Source: Psychroserpens luteolus
GTDB lineage: Bacteria > Bacteroidota > Bacteroidia > Flavobacteriales > Flavobacteriaceae
NCBI RefSeq assembly: GCF_021032705.1
Contig: NZ_JAHVXI010000002.1
Span: forward strand, 434,001 to 498,000
Length of the DNA: 64,000 nt
Direction of reading: 5' to 3'
The notes beneath the pieces were generated by a model. The model saw nothing but the letters and a program-made list of their open reading frames with translations. It was not told where the DNA came from and ran no database searches. The first letter of the stretch is position 1; each line of letters opens with the position of its first letter. Position numbers and translations under genes: made by a program. This document shows positions 53,205 through 60,969 of the stretch, piece by piece.

Positions 53205-55367
53205 ATGTCTACAGAGCCAAAAAGACAAAAGAAATGGGTTAAGACCTTAAAAATTCTAGCTGCTTATCTTGTTGCTGCTTGGACTTTTTTACAATTTGTA
53301 GATTGGGTTTTAAACCGTTATAACATTTCGCCACATTGGGTTGATGTTTTGCTGTGGCTATTTATTGGCATCATTCCTTCGCTTGCTATTTACCTGTATC
53401 ATCAAGAGCGCATTAATAAACGTATATTAAAGCTTCGTGAAAAAATACTCTTCCCTTTAAATATTGTTATCCTATGTATTGTCGTCTATTTTGGCTTCGG
53501 AAATAGTGACTTAGGCGCAACCACCAAGGAAATAAAATATACGAATGAAAGCGGACAAACGGAGAGCAAAACAATCACAAAAGAAGAATTTAGAATTGGC
53601 ATCCCGATTTTCGCTTTTGAAAATTTAACCAATGATGACGCTCAAGAATGGTTACGTTATGGTATTGGCAGACTGCTGTATCAAGATTTGACGCAAAACA
53701 AAAGTTTGAGTCCGGATTTTGCAGACATCTCCAATACAACATCCAAGATTAAAGAAGCCAGTTTGTTCTATGACTTTTATGTAGATGGCACGTTTAATAA
53801 AATAGGTGATGATTATGAAGTAAAGACGTTCATCAAAAAATCTACCAATGGAAAAACCTTGAAAGAGCAAACATTTAAAGGGCCAAATTTACTTGTACTA
53901 CTAGACGACATTAGTGTATTTATAACCAACCAGTCTGGTTTTGTAGAATCCAATACACTCAAGTATTTAGATTTTCCAATTAACGAGTTTATGAGCAATT
54001 CTATGGAAGCGCTCAAAGAATTTATTCACGGAAATTATAACAAAGCGACGTCTATAGATGAGCGATTTGCTATGGCTTATTTAGAAGATGCCAAACGCGC
54101 ATTGCGTTTTAACAGAGGGAAATTAGAAGCTCAAGACATTGCAGATAAAGCCTTTACCTATAGAAATAAATTACCATTGCAACGCCAGTTAGAAGTTAAT
54201 ATACAGCGCAATATCGCATATGAAAATTACGATTTAGCCGAAGAACAGGTAAAGCTTCAACTTGAAGTCGATCCAAATAACGACTTTTACAATCAGGTCC
54301 TATTTTCCATTTATGGCGAAACACGTCAAACTAAAAAATATCTGGAAACCACAGAGCGTTTATTTAGAAATGAACCTAACCCAGATAATGGCATTAACCT
54401 TGCCGTAGCATCTATGGTAGAAGGCGATGATGACCGACTGATAGCAGAGATTGAAAAATATGAAATTATCAATCCGTCGTTGAGTATATTCAAATTGCAG
54501 CCTTTATTATTTAAAGGCGAATTCTCAAAAGCCAAAACCCTATTAAAAGACATTAAAACCCTTCATCCTGGTTATAAAAACAGATGGCAGGTTTACGACA
54601 CGGCAATCGCTTACTTAGAAAAAAACAAGCTCGATATAGGACTCTATGACGATTTTGTTGGACGGTATCGTTACGATTACAACGAACAAACCCTAGACTT
54701 ATGGATTAAAAATAACAGAATCATAAGATACGTCAATAACCAGAATATGGCGCCTTTAATTCTTGCAGGACCAAAATCTATTGTTGGCGGATTTATAAAT
54801 AATCGCACATGGCGTTATGATTTGGTTTACAACCGTTCGGGAAAAGTGATTGCTATTAAAAATGCGCAGCATGACTACAAAAACTCTGTTTCGACTTGGT
54901 ATTGGAAAGAAGACCAAAGTATACTCCATGCACACGATGCCTTTGATCAAGGTAATTTAGATGAAGCCGAAAAGTTATATGAAATCGCTGTAAAAGAAAA
55001 TCCCGAACATGCATATCTCAAAAACATAGTTAAGTATTTACAATACAGAAAAGCAATGACTCCCGATTCGTTACAGCTTCAGAACAAACATTTTGAAGGC
55101 ACTTACGGTCCACGTAAGTTTTGGGTTGAAGACGGAAAGTTTTACTATAAGCGTAAGGAAGAAAATGTGAACTTACCAAAAGTAGAGCTCCTGCCAATTT
55201 CGGAGAACACCTATATGAACAATACGAAATTAGGAACGTTGATGACCTTCGAAACGACCGATGATGGCACACTAGCCTCTGTACCTTATTCATTTAACAC
55301 GGAGACCATGACATGGGATCGACTGACCGAGGAAACCAACAATTATTATTTGAAAGATAAAGATTAA
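53205..55367 (+). CDS. Membrane protein with TolB-like and TPR regions
   Basis: This 720-residue protein has a cytoplasmic N terminus and three hydrophobic segments within residues 15-110. A TolB-like/FlgO-like domain follows (FRIGIPIFAFENLTNDDAQEWLRYGIGRLL, then FYDFYVDGTFNKIGDDYEV). Several TPR-like helix pairs occupy about 275-470 and 570-625 (DQGNLDEAEKLYEIAVKENPEH). The plan resembles proteins that join a TolB-like domain to TPRs in adenylate cyclase-like regulators, but no catalytic domain is present. It lies just left of the cassette array. Confidence 0.75.
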   Translation: MSTEPKRQKKWVKTLKILAAYLVAAWTFLQFVDWVLNRYNISPHWVDVLLWLFIGIIPSLAIYLYHQERINKRILKLREKILFPLNIVILCIVVYFGFGNSDLGATTKEIKYTNESGQTESKTITKEEFRIGIPIFAFENLTNDDAQEWLRYGIGRLLYQDLTQNKSLSPDFADISNTTSKIKEASLFYDFYVDGTFNKIGDDYEVKTFIKKSTNGKTLKEQTFKGPNLLVLLDDISVFITNQSGFVESNTLKYLDFPINEFMSNSMEALKEFIHGNYNKATSIDERFAMAYLEDAKRALRFNRGKLEAQDIADKAFTYRNKLPLQRQLEVNIQRNIAYENYDLAEEQVKLQLEVDPNNDFYNQVLFSIYGETRQTKKYLETTERLFRNEPNPDNGINLAVASMVEGDDDRLIAEIEKYEIINPSLSIFKLQPLLFKGEFSKAKTLLKDIKTLHPGYKNRWQVYDTAIAYLEKNKLDIGLYDDFVGRYRYDYNEQTLDLWIKNNRIIRYVNNQNMAPLILAGPKSIVGGFINNRTWRYDLVYNRSGKVIAIKNAQHDYKNSVSTWYWKEDQSILHAHDAFDQGNLDEAEKLYEIAVKENPEHAYLKNIVKYLQYRKAMTPDSLQLQNKHFEGTYGPRKFWVEDGKFYYKRKEENVNLPKVELLPISENTYMNNTKLGTLMTFETTDDGTLASVPYSFNTETMTWDRLTEETNNYYLKDKD

Positions 55368-55509
55368 TTTATCTACCCACCTTCTCTATCGTTATTGCGG
55401 CATGTATGACTGCAAAAATAGGAGTTGTCAAATTTGTAAACAGGAACAAAATGTCCTGATTACGGGAGCATAGACCCCAAAAACGCGTATATTTATCTCT
55501 ATATAACCA

Positions 55510-55523
55510 GTTATGTGCAAATT
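55510..55523 (+). repeat. Head of module A, left boundary of the array
   Basis: GTTATGTGCAAATT here is complementary to the tail of the same module at 56167-56180 at 13 of 14 positions. No attC-like repeat lies to the left, so this joint may be an attI-like insertion point or a secondary site. ATAAC-CA-GTTAT symmetry surrounds the joint. Confidence 0.6.
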
Positions 55524-55535
55524 GAACAACCTGCA

Positions 55536-56165
55536 ATGAAAGTAATTTACCTAATAATTTTATCTCTTTTTATTTGTTCTTGTAATAGTCAAGAAAACTT
55601 CTACGAAATAGATAAGTCTATTGAAAATGATTTGAAAGTTAATAAAGAGGCAGATGAAATGAGCAAATTTGGAACTGGAAACCTATCATATTTTATTTTT
55701 TCAAATAGCAAAATGGAGAAAATGACTGATGAAAATGAACAATCTGACTTTGACTTTAAAAAAATGATTGATACTACAAACACATTACTCCGAAACGTTT
55801 GTCACTGTCAGCTTAAAAATGATACAATAAAAATTTCAGGTGGAATTTTTTATGGTGGTGGAATAGGATACCAAATGAAAATGACTAAAAATGAATTTAA
55901 CGGACAAATTGTACTCGCATCTGATTCAAAAACTTATAAAAAAACCAAAGATGGAGAATTTATTAAAGAACTTTACCTCGCTAGTGAACATCAAGATATT
56001 CGATTTTATGAAAAGCCTGAATTTAAGATTGACTCTATCTTAAAAGGAAAAATCATACTGACATCGGAAAATTATTATACTAAATCATCTGATGGGTTAG
56101 AAAAAGACCAAACAATAATGAAAATACTCTTCGAATGTAAATTGTCTGAATATGGTGGATTTTAA
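55536..56165 (+). CDS. Cassette A: lipoprotein of unknown function
   Basis: The start is taken at MKVIYLIILSLFICSC (55536), a lipoprotein-type signal with candidate lipid Cys in ICSCNSQ; a further upstream ATG at 55515 would add seven residues outside the signal. The 209-residue protein is Lys/Asp-rich with NVCHCQLKNDTIKISGGIFYGGGIGYQMKM and a C-terminal KGKIILTSENYY. I do not recognise the family. It begins 25 bases after the module head, and its stop is one base before the start of the tail repeat, typical compact cassette packing. Confidence 0.7.
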   Translation: MKVIYLIILSLFICSCNSQENFYEIDKSIENDLKVNKEADEMSKFGTGNLSYFIFSNSKMEKMTDENEQSDFDFKKMIDTTNTLLRNVCHCQLKNDTIKISGGIFYGGGIGYQMKMTKNEFNGQIVLASDSKTYKKTKDGEFIKELYLASEHQDIRFYEKPEFKIDSILKGKIILTSENYYTKSSDGLEKDQTIMKILFECKLSEYGGF

Positions 56166-56173
56166 AAATCTGC

Positions 56174-56391
56174 ACATAACAACGTGTATAATCAATTGCT
56201 TGATTATTGCCTACTCGGAAAATCCTACGGATTTTCCTCTGGTTTGTTTTCTTTTACTAATTTAGACCTAGCCAACGCAACAACTATTAAAGCTAGTAGA
56301 TTTTTGTTCGGCATTTTAAAAAAATGACGCCAACAAAAACGACCTAGGGAAAATAATCACCGAAGGTAAAACATACACGAACACGTTGTAC
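56174..56391 (+). repeat. attC-like site 1 (between modules A and B)
   Basis: The site runs from ACATAAC (R''-like) through AACGTGTATAATCAATTGCT, an inverted GAAAATCC/GGATTTTC hairpin (about 56218-56236), a TTTTACTAATTTAGACC segment, and CATACACGAACAC to GTTGTAC (R'-like, joint at 56385/56386). At 218 bases it is the longest of the set, with extra sequence in the right half. Confidence 0.75.
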
Positions 56392-56407
56392 AACATTACC
56401 AAGAACT

Positions 56408-56926
56408 ATGGGAATATTTGATTTTTGGAAGAAAAAACGAAACTTTGAATTGAATACCGAGGATGTTCCTGTTTACAAGAAAATAACGGTTGATTTACAG
56501 AATAAAACGCAGGCTGAAAAAGGAACTGTTGAAAAGTATTGGTTTGAGAACGAAAATATTGGACTAAAAAAAACTTTGTTTCATAGGATTTCAATTCCAT
56601 TAAAACCATTTGACTCTGGAATTGAATACGAATCGCAACCAGTTGAAACCATAATGAGTATTGAGTGGATGAATTTGAATTTACCTAATCCAGATGAATT
56701 GGATGGTATATCAATTAAAACCGATAAAGATTCTGAAATAGAAGCTTCCGTATATATTGGAAATGCTCATAATTCTTTTGATATTTTTATGCTGACTTTG
56801 AATAAAATTGACGAAAGAAATTACAGAGCAATCGGAAAAATAATGGTTGATTTCGAACACGAAATGGTTGCTAATAACGAGACTTTCGAATTTGACACAA
56901 CAATTGAGTTTAATAGAACTGAATAA
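56408..56926 (+). CDS. Cassette B: hypothetical protein
   Basis: This 172-residue soluble protein begins MGIFDFWKKKRNFELN. It continues with HRISIPLKPFDSGIEYESQP and IGNAHNSFDIFMLTLNKIDE, then a strand-rich end (AIGKIMVDFEHEMVANNETF). No signal peptide, membrane helix or known motif is seen. It starts 22 bases after the G|TT joint and ends 4 bases before the tail repeat. MGIFDFWKKK-type starts are common in small proteins of toxin-immunity neighbourhoods, but no function can be assigned. Confidence 0.68.
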   Translation: MGIFDFWKKKRNFELNTEDVPVYKKITVDLQNKTQAEKGTVEKYWFENENIGLKKTLFHRISIPLKPFDSGIEYESQPVETIMSIEWMNLNLPNPDELDGISIKTDKDSEIEASVYIGNAHNSFDIFMLTLNKIDERNYRAIGKIMVDFEHEMVANNETFEFDTTIEFNRTE

Positions 56927-56939
56927 TAAAAATAACGTT

Positions 56940-57124
56940 GCACAACAACGTGCATAGCCAATTGCTAGTTCTGTGTGTACTCGGACACGAACGCAGCGAA
57001 CTGGCGTTAGCAAGATCCTATGGATCTTCCTCTGGTTCGTTTTCTTTTGCTAACTTTAACCTAACCAACGCAACACACGAGCGAAGCGAACTGGCGAAGC
57101 AAACCATACACAAAACCGTTGTGC
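56940..57124 (+). repeat. attC-like site 2 (between modules B and C)
   Basis: R''-like GCACAAC (56940-56946) is followed by AACGTGCATAGCCAATTGCT, a palindrome around GATCCTATGGATC, TTTTCTTTTGCTAACTTTAACC and CATACACAAAACC before R'-like GTTGTGC (57118-57124). The outer boxes are perfectly complementary. Repeated GCGAACTGGCG motifs occur on both sides of the hairpin. Confidence 0.75.
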
Positions 57125-57138
57125 TTAATTTGAAAAAC

Positions 57139-57510
57139 ATGTTTTGGAAAGCGAAGAATAAACTTAAACCAAAAGAGGATTTTTATTCCAAAATAGAAAA
57201 TTACTATTTAGATAAAGCTTTGGGGAAGATCCCAAAAGACTTACTTAATGATTTATTCTCTTTAATTACAAGAGACCAATATAACTCATACGGAATCAAA
57301 TGGCATGATTATCCAAAATCACGAAAACGTTACTCTGAATTTAAAATAAGTGATCTTGAGCATCCATATACTCAAAATGATATTATAGTTTTCTTTAAAA
57401 AAAGAGATAAAGTAAATTATAAACTTTACTCTTCTTTATTGTTAAATATGTCAGAACAGGAGATAGTTGAATTCGAAATAAGACGTGAAGAATTCGAAAG
57501 TTATTTTTAA
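57139..57510 (+). CDS. Cassette C, gene 1: hypothetical protein
   Basis: The start is taken at MFWKAKNKLKPKEDFYSKIE (57139), 20 bases after the joint; the longer open frame from 56938 only reads through the repeat and is rejected. The 123-residue product is charged and soluble, with LGKIPKDLLNDLFSLITRDQ, GIKWHDYPKSRKRYSEFKIS and NMSEQEIVEFEIRREEFESY. No family is recognised. It is 6 bases before the second gene of the module, so the two are probably functionally linked. Confidence 0.6.
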   Translation: MFWKAKNKLKPKEDFYSKIENYYLDKALGKIPKDLLNDLFSLITRDQYNSYGIKWHDYPKSRKRYSEFKISDLEHPYTQNDIIVFFKKRDKVNYKLYSSLLLNMSEQEIVEFEIRREEFESYF

Positions 57511-57516
57511 ACACCT

Positions 57517-57873
57517 ATGAAAAAATTCTATAATATTCTAAAGAAAATGGAATTTCGGCCTGCAATGTGGACTGGAGAAACAAGTTTAAAAAGTATTAGA
57601 ATTTTTCTAAATGGATATTCTATAGCGCTTCGTGAGCATAATATTTTACAATCATCAGAAGAATTAGAAATAAACTTTCATGATTGGATTGCTAACAAAT
57701 TAGGATTCTATGAGTCAACTTCAGGTTGGCCCAATATGATTTTAGCAGTAACTATAGGTTTAAATCCAAAAAGCATAAAATGGGAAAATTATGATTCTAA
57801 AGTTACTAAGGAACAACATGAAAAATCAATCAAAAAGTTTTATGAACTACTTGAAGAATTCATGAACGAATAA
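57517..57873 (+). CDS. Cassette C, gene 2: hypothetical, immunity-like protein
   Basis: This 118-residue acidic, mostly helical protein has MKKMEFRPAMWTGETSLKSI-like start sequence, NFHDWIANKLGFYESTSGWP in the middle and KSIKKFYELLEEFMNE at the end. I recall small proteins with the F-x-W-x5-F-x4-S-x-GW pattern near toxin systems as putative immunity proteins, but the match is weak. The stop codon is directly at the start of the tail repeat. Confidence 0.62.
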   Translation: MKKFYNILKKMEFRPAMWTGETSLKSIRIFLNGYSIALREHNILQSSEELEINFHDWIANKLGFYESTSGWPNMILAVTIGLNPKSIKWENYDSKVTKEQHEKSIKKFYELLEEFMNE

Positions 57874-57880
57874 AAACTAA

Positions 57881-58011
57881 GCACAACAACGTGTATAATT
57901 AATACTCAACTTCTACTCCATTTAAAATTTATATCTTTAAACAACTGATTTGCTACCATTGAAAATCCTGCGGATTCTCAATCGCACAAACCATACGCAA
58001 ACACGTTGTAA
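57881..58011 (+). repeat. attC-like site 3 (between modules C and D)
   Basis: R''-like GCACAAC (57881-57887), AACGTGTATAATTAATACTC, hairpin GAAAATCCTGCGGATTCTC (57961-57979), CATACGCAAACAC and R'-like GTTGTAA (58005-58011). At 131 bases it is the shortest and closest in size to classical attC sites. Confidence 0.75.
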
Positions 58012-58014
58012 CCA

Positions 58015-58035
58015 ATGCAAAAAAATCATTACTGA
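58015..58035 (+). other. Six-codon leader ORF at the head of module D
   Basis: ATG within the cassette head encodes MQKNHY, and its TGA is directly followed by the ATG of the transporter gene (MQKSVF). Such a mini-ORF could deliver ribosomes to the next start by stop-start coupling, as known for ORF-11 in class 1 integrons. The resemblance of MQKNHY to MQKSVF suggests a small local duplication. Confidence 0.4.
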
Positions 58036-58830
58036 ATGCAAAAATCGGTATTTGAAATTACCAAAATGGATTGTCCTTCAGAAGAAAACCTAATCCGAAT
58101 GAAATTGGATGGAATTTCAGGTATTGCTAATTTAGATTTTGATATTCCCAACCGAAAATTAACCGTTTTTCACAGTGAAGAGAATGAATTAATCGAAAAG
58201 TCAATTCTTGAACTGAACTTGGGCGGAAAAAAAATCTTGACTGAGCAAACAGACCGAATAAATTTCAAAGAAAATGCAAACCAAAAAAAACTACTTTGGT
58301 CAGTACTTGCAATCAACTTTACTTTTTTTCTAATCGAAATGACAACTGGAATAATCTCAAAATCAATGGGATTAGTTGCGGATAGTTTAGATATGCTTGC
58401 CGACAGCTTTGTTTACGGAATTAGCCTGTTTGCAGTTGGAGGAACGCTGATTAGGAAAAAACGGATTGCCAAACTTGCTGGCTATTTTCAAATCATTTTA
58501 GCTGTTATTGGATTTATAGAAGTTTTAAGACGATTTTTCGGAGAAGAAAGACTTCCAGATTTTTCGACAATGATTATCGTTTCAATTTTTGCTCTTATCG
58601 CTAATGGAATTTGTCTTTATATATTACAAAAATCAAACAGTAAAGAAGAGGCGCATATGAAAGCAAGTATGATTTTTACTTCAAATGATGTTATTATTAA
58701 TTTAGGAGTAATAATCGCAGGTGTCCTTGTTAATTGGTTAAGTTCAAGTAAACCTGATTTAATTATTGGAACAATAGTTTTTGTTTTAGTTATTCAAGGT
58801 GCAATTCGAATTTTAAAACTTGGAAAGTAA
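58036..58830 (+). CDS. Cassette D: HMA-CDF cation transporter
   Basis: This 264-residue protein joins an N-terminal heavy-metal-associated-like domain (about 1-70; FEITKMDCPSEENLIRMKLD) to a cation diffusion facilitator-like membrane domain with about five or six helices (GLVADSLDMLADSFVYGISL contains the first metal site; MIFTSNDVIINLGVIIAGV the second). The HMA motif has only one Cys (MDCPSEE instead of MxCxxC). Relatives with this fusion occur in Bacteroidetes and are assumed to export metal ions. It is the only membrane transporter in the array. Confidence 0.85.
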   Translation: MQKSVFEITKMDCPSEENLIRMKLDGISGIANLDFDIPNRKLTVFHSEENELIEKSILELNLGGKKILTEQTDRINFKENANQKKLLWSVLAINFTFFLIEMTTGIISKSMGLVADSLDMLADSFVYGISLFAVGGTLIRKKRIAKLAGYFQIILAVIGFIEVLRRFFGEERLPDFSTMIIVSIFALIANGICLYILQKSNSKEEAHMKASMIFTSNDVIINLGVIIAGVLVNWLSSSKPDLIIGTIVFVLVIQGAIRILKLGK

Positions 58831-58840
58831 AAAGCACAGG

Positions 58841-59001
58841 TTATAACAACATGTATAATCAATTGCTCATTCTGTGTATACTCGGACACAAGCGTAGCGA
58901 ACTGGCGCAAGCAAAATCCTGCAGATTTCCTTAATGATCCGTTCCCTTTTACTATCTTAGACCTACCCATCGTAACTAAAGCATACACGAACACGTTGGC
59001 A
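58841..59001 (+). repeat. attC-like site 4 (between modules D and E)
   Basis: R''-like TTATAAC (58841-58847), AACATGTATAATCAATTGCT, GCGAACTGGCG, a partly decayed hairpin AAAATCCTGCAGATTTCC, CCTTTTACTATCTTAGACC and CATACACGAACAC before R'-like GTTGGCA (58995-59001). R'' pairs poorly with this R' but well with the head of module D. Confidence 0.75.
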
Positions 59002-59033
59002 ATAATTAATATCGATTGAGATAATTCATAAGA

Positions 59034-59885
59034 ATGAATCGTGAAATAATAGATATAAATGATTACACAATCTTGTTGGAAGAGGCTTCTACCGATACTA
59101 ATTTAATAGATTCATGTTTTTTTGACGAGCCTGTAATAGCTATCGCCTTTTATGGCGCAGGTGATGTTGGACTTAAGGTAAAATTTGATGGGAAAGCCAA
59201 AGAATTCCATCACACCAAAGGTATGGTACTATCATTTTATGCAGATAATATGGTAGAGTTTGAACATCATGTTTCCAAACTAAAATCGCTACAATGTTTA
59301 GTAATCGCTACAACAATAAAAAACATAGACAAATTACCTAATGGTGAAGGTCAATTCTTGGAACAATTTTTATATCAATTAATTCACCCAAAAGATCATT
59401 ATGTTGAAGGCCCAGTATTCAATATGAGCCCAGAAATGTTTCAATTAGTTGAACAGTTCTTCATCAATACTTACGAGGGTGAGATTAAAATGATGTTTTA
59501 TAAAAGTCATATCACAGCTTTACTTTCTCATTATTTTGGACAATTGGCAAAACAACAAAACACAACACTTAATACTTCGCAAATAGAAAAAATCAATCTT
59601 GCTCAAGAAATTTTATTATCCAATTTAGAAAACCCACCTTCCTTAACAGAATTGGCCAACAGGATTGGAACCAACACTAATAAGCTTAAAATAGAGTTTA
59701 AAGCACAGTTTGGCGTTCCTGTTTTCAAATACTTACAAAATGAACGCTTAAAAAAAGCCTATAGTTTAATTAAAAACGAACAAAAAACTATTCAAGAAGC
59801 CGCTTGGGCTGTAGGTTACGATAGTTTAGGTTCTTTCTCTAACGCTTTTGAAAGAAAGTTTGGCTACAGACCTAGCCAAGTATAA
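59034..59885 (+). CDS. Cassette E, gene 1: AraC family transcriptional regulator
   Basis: This 283-residue protein has an N-terminal effector domain (about 1-185) and a C-terminal AraC DNA-binding domain: LTELANRIGTNTNKLKIEFK as the first helix-turn-helix and IQEAAWAVGYDSLGSFSNAFERKFGYRPS as the second. It lies upstream of an NmrA-like gene in the same module. Two 20-bp direct repeats 21 bp apart in the gap between them are its probable binding sites, so module E appears to be a self-contained regulated unit. Confidence 0.87.
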   Translation: MNREIIDINDYTILLEEASTDTNLIDSCFFDEPVIAIAFYGAGDVGLKVKFDGKAKEFHHTKGMVLSFYADNMVEFEHHVSKLKSLQCLVIATTIKNIDKLPNGEGQFLEQFLYQLIHPKDHYVEGPVFNMSPEMFQLVEQFFINTYEGEIKMMFYKSHITALLSHYFGQLAKQQNTTLNTSQIEKINLAQEILLSNLENPPSLTELANRIGTNTNKLKIEFKAQFGVPVFKYLQNERLKKAYSLIKNEQKTIQEAAWAVGYDSLGSFSNAFERKFGYRPSQV

Positions 59886-59926
59886 AATTCTTTTCGAATA
59901 AATCATAATTCTTTTTGAATAAGTCA
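59886..59926 (+). promoter_or_regulatory. Tandem AraC-type operator repeats
   Basis: The repeat AATTCTTTTCGAATAAATCA (59886-59905) recurs at 59907-59926 as AATTCTTTTTGAATAAGTCA, 18 of 20 identical, at a 21-base period. Two-helical-turn spacing is typical of AraC-family half-sites. The repeats end 17 bases before the -7 box at 59944. Confidence 0.7.
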
Positions 59927-59943
59927 CTGGTTCACAGCTACAA

Positions 59944-59951
59944 TAGATTTG
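59944..59951 (+). promoter_or_regulatory. -7 box of the NmrA-like gene
   Basis: TAGATTTG is a perfect TAnnTTTG element, 25 bases before the ATG at 59977. No TTG element is found at normal spacing, consistent with an activator-dependent promoter using the repeats at 59886-59926. Confidence 0.6.
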
Positions 59952-59976
59952 TACCATAATTCAAAAAACAAAAATT

Positions 59977-60813
59977 ATGAAATCAAACATTTTAGTTATC
60001 GGAGGAACCGGAAAAACTGGTCGCCGAGTAGTCGAGCAATTACAAAACAAAGGAATTGAGCCAAGAATTGGTTCAAGAAATGCATCACCAAGCTTTGATT
60101 GGGACAATAAAAATACTTGGGTAGATGCCTTAAACGGCATTGAAAAAATGTATGTTACTTATTATCCTGACCTAGCAGTTCCAGGAGCTAAAGAAGCCAT
60201 AGAGAGTTTAACTCATTTAGCCATAGAATTAGGAGTAAAAAAAATGGTTTTACTTTCAGGAAAAGGTGAAACTGAAGCTGAAGCTTGTGAAAAAATTGTT
60301 ATGGATTCTGGCATAAATTACACGATCGTTCGAGCCTCGTGGTTTAACCAAAATTGGAGCGAAAGTTTCTTTTTAGACCCTATTCTTTCAGGAGAAGTGG
60401 CATTACCAATGTCTGATGTTTTAATTCCATTTGTAGATGCAAATGATATTGCAGAAGTAGCAGCAACTGTATTATTGGATGACACTTATAATAGTGAAAT
60501 TATTGAGGTAACTGGTCCAGAATTAATCACGTTTAAAGATGTTGTGAATATCATTTCAAGGACTAGTAATAGAAAATTAAACTTCTATGACATCACATTA
60601 GAACAGTATATTAATGGTATGAAGCAAATACAAATTCCTAATGATGTTGTTTGGTTAATCGAGTATTTATTTAGTCATGTTTTAACCAATCCAAAGAATC
60701 AACTGGTAGTTAATGATATTGAACGTGTTCTAGGCAGAAAAGCGAAAACATTTCTAGAATATGCACAAGAAACGGTTGAAACTGGGATTTGGAATCAAGT
60801 TGAAGTCCATTAA
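59977..60813 (+). CDS. Cassette E, gene 2: NmrA-like NAD(P)-binding protein
   Basis: This 278-residue atypical short-chain dehydrogenase has the N-terminal dinucleotide motif VIGGTGKTGRRVVEQL, then VKKMVLLSGKGE, YTIVRASWFNQNWSESF and FVDANDIAEVAATVLLDD, all typical of the NmrA/AzoB-like family. It may reduce a quinone or act as a redox sensor. Its stop codon overlaps the module tail. Expression is probably controlled by the preceding AraC regulator. Confidence 0.86.
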   Translation: MKSNILVIGGTGKTGRRVVEQLQNKGIEPRIGSRNASPSFDWDNKNTWVDALNGIEKMYVTYYPDLAVPGAKEAIESLTHLAIELGVKKMVLLSGKGETEAEACEKIVMDSGINYTIVRASWFNQNWSESFFLDPILSGEVALPMSDVLIPFVDANDIAEVAATVLLDDTYNSEIIEVTGPELITFKDVVNIISRTSNRKLNFYDITLEQYINGMKQIQIPNDVVWLIEYLFSHVLTNPKNQLVVNDIERVLGRKAKTFLEYAQETVETGIWNQVEVH

Positions 60814-60817
60814 CTAT

Positions 60818-60957
60818 TGTCAACAACGTGTATAGCTCATTGTGGCTGAATTACTTCGTCAGTTCGCTGCGCTCGTGTCATTGCAATTTGCTATCTTTCG
60901 GTTACGGCGGAAAATCAACTATGATTTTCCGCAACAAACCATATAAACACGCTGTAC
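60818..60957 (+). repeat. attC-like site 5 (between modules E and F)
   Basis: R''-like TGTCAAC (60818-60824), AACGTGTATAGCTCATTG, a long GCGGAAAATC-AACTAT-GATTTTCCGC hairpin (about 60907-60932), CAAACCATATAAACAC and a variant R' GCTGTAC (60951-60957). This is the only joint with GCT in place of GTT. Confidence 0.72.
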
Positions 60958-60969
60958 ATAATGCATAAA

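Noticed and set aside
56938-57138. N-terminal extension of the cassette C gene reading through repeat 2
   Set aside because: The 67 extra codons translate the attC-like repeat itself (repeated HERSELA peptides from the GCGAACTGGCG motifs), so the start at 57139 is used.
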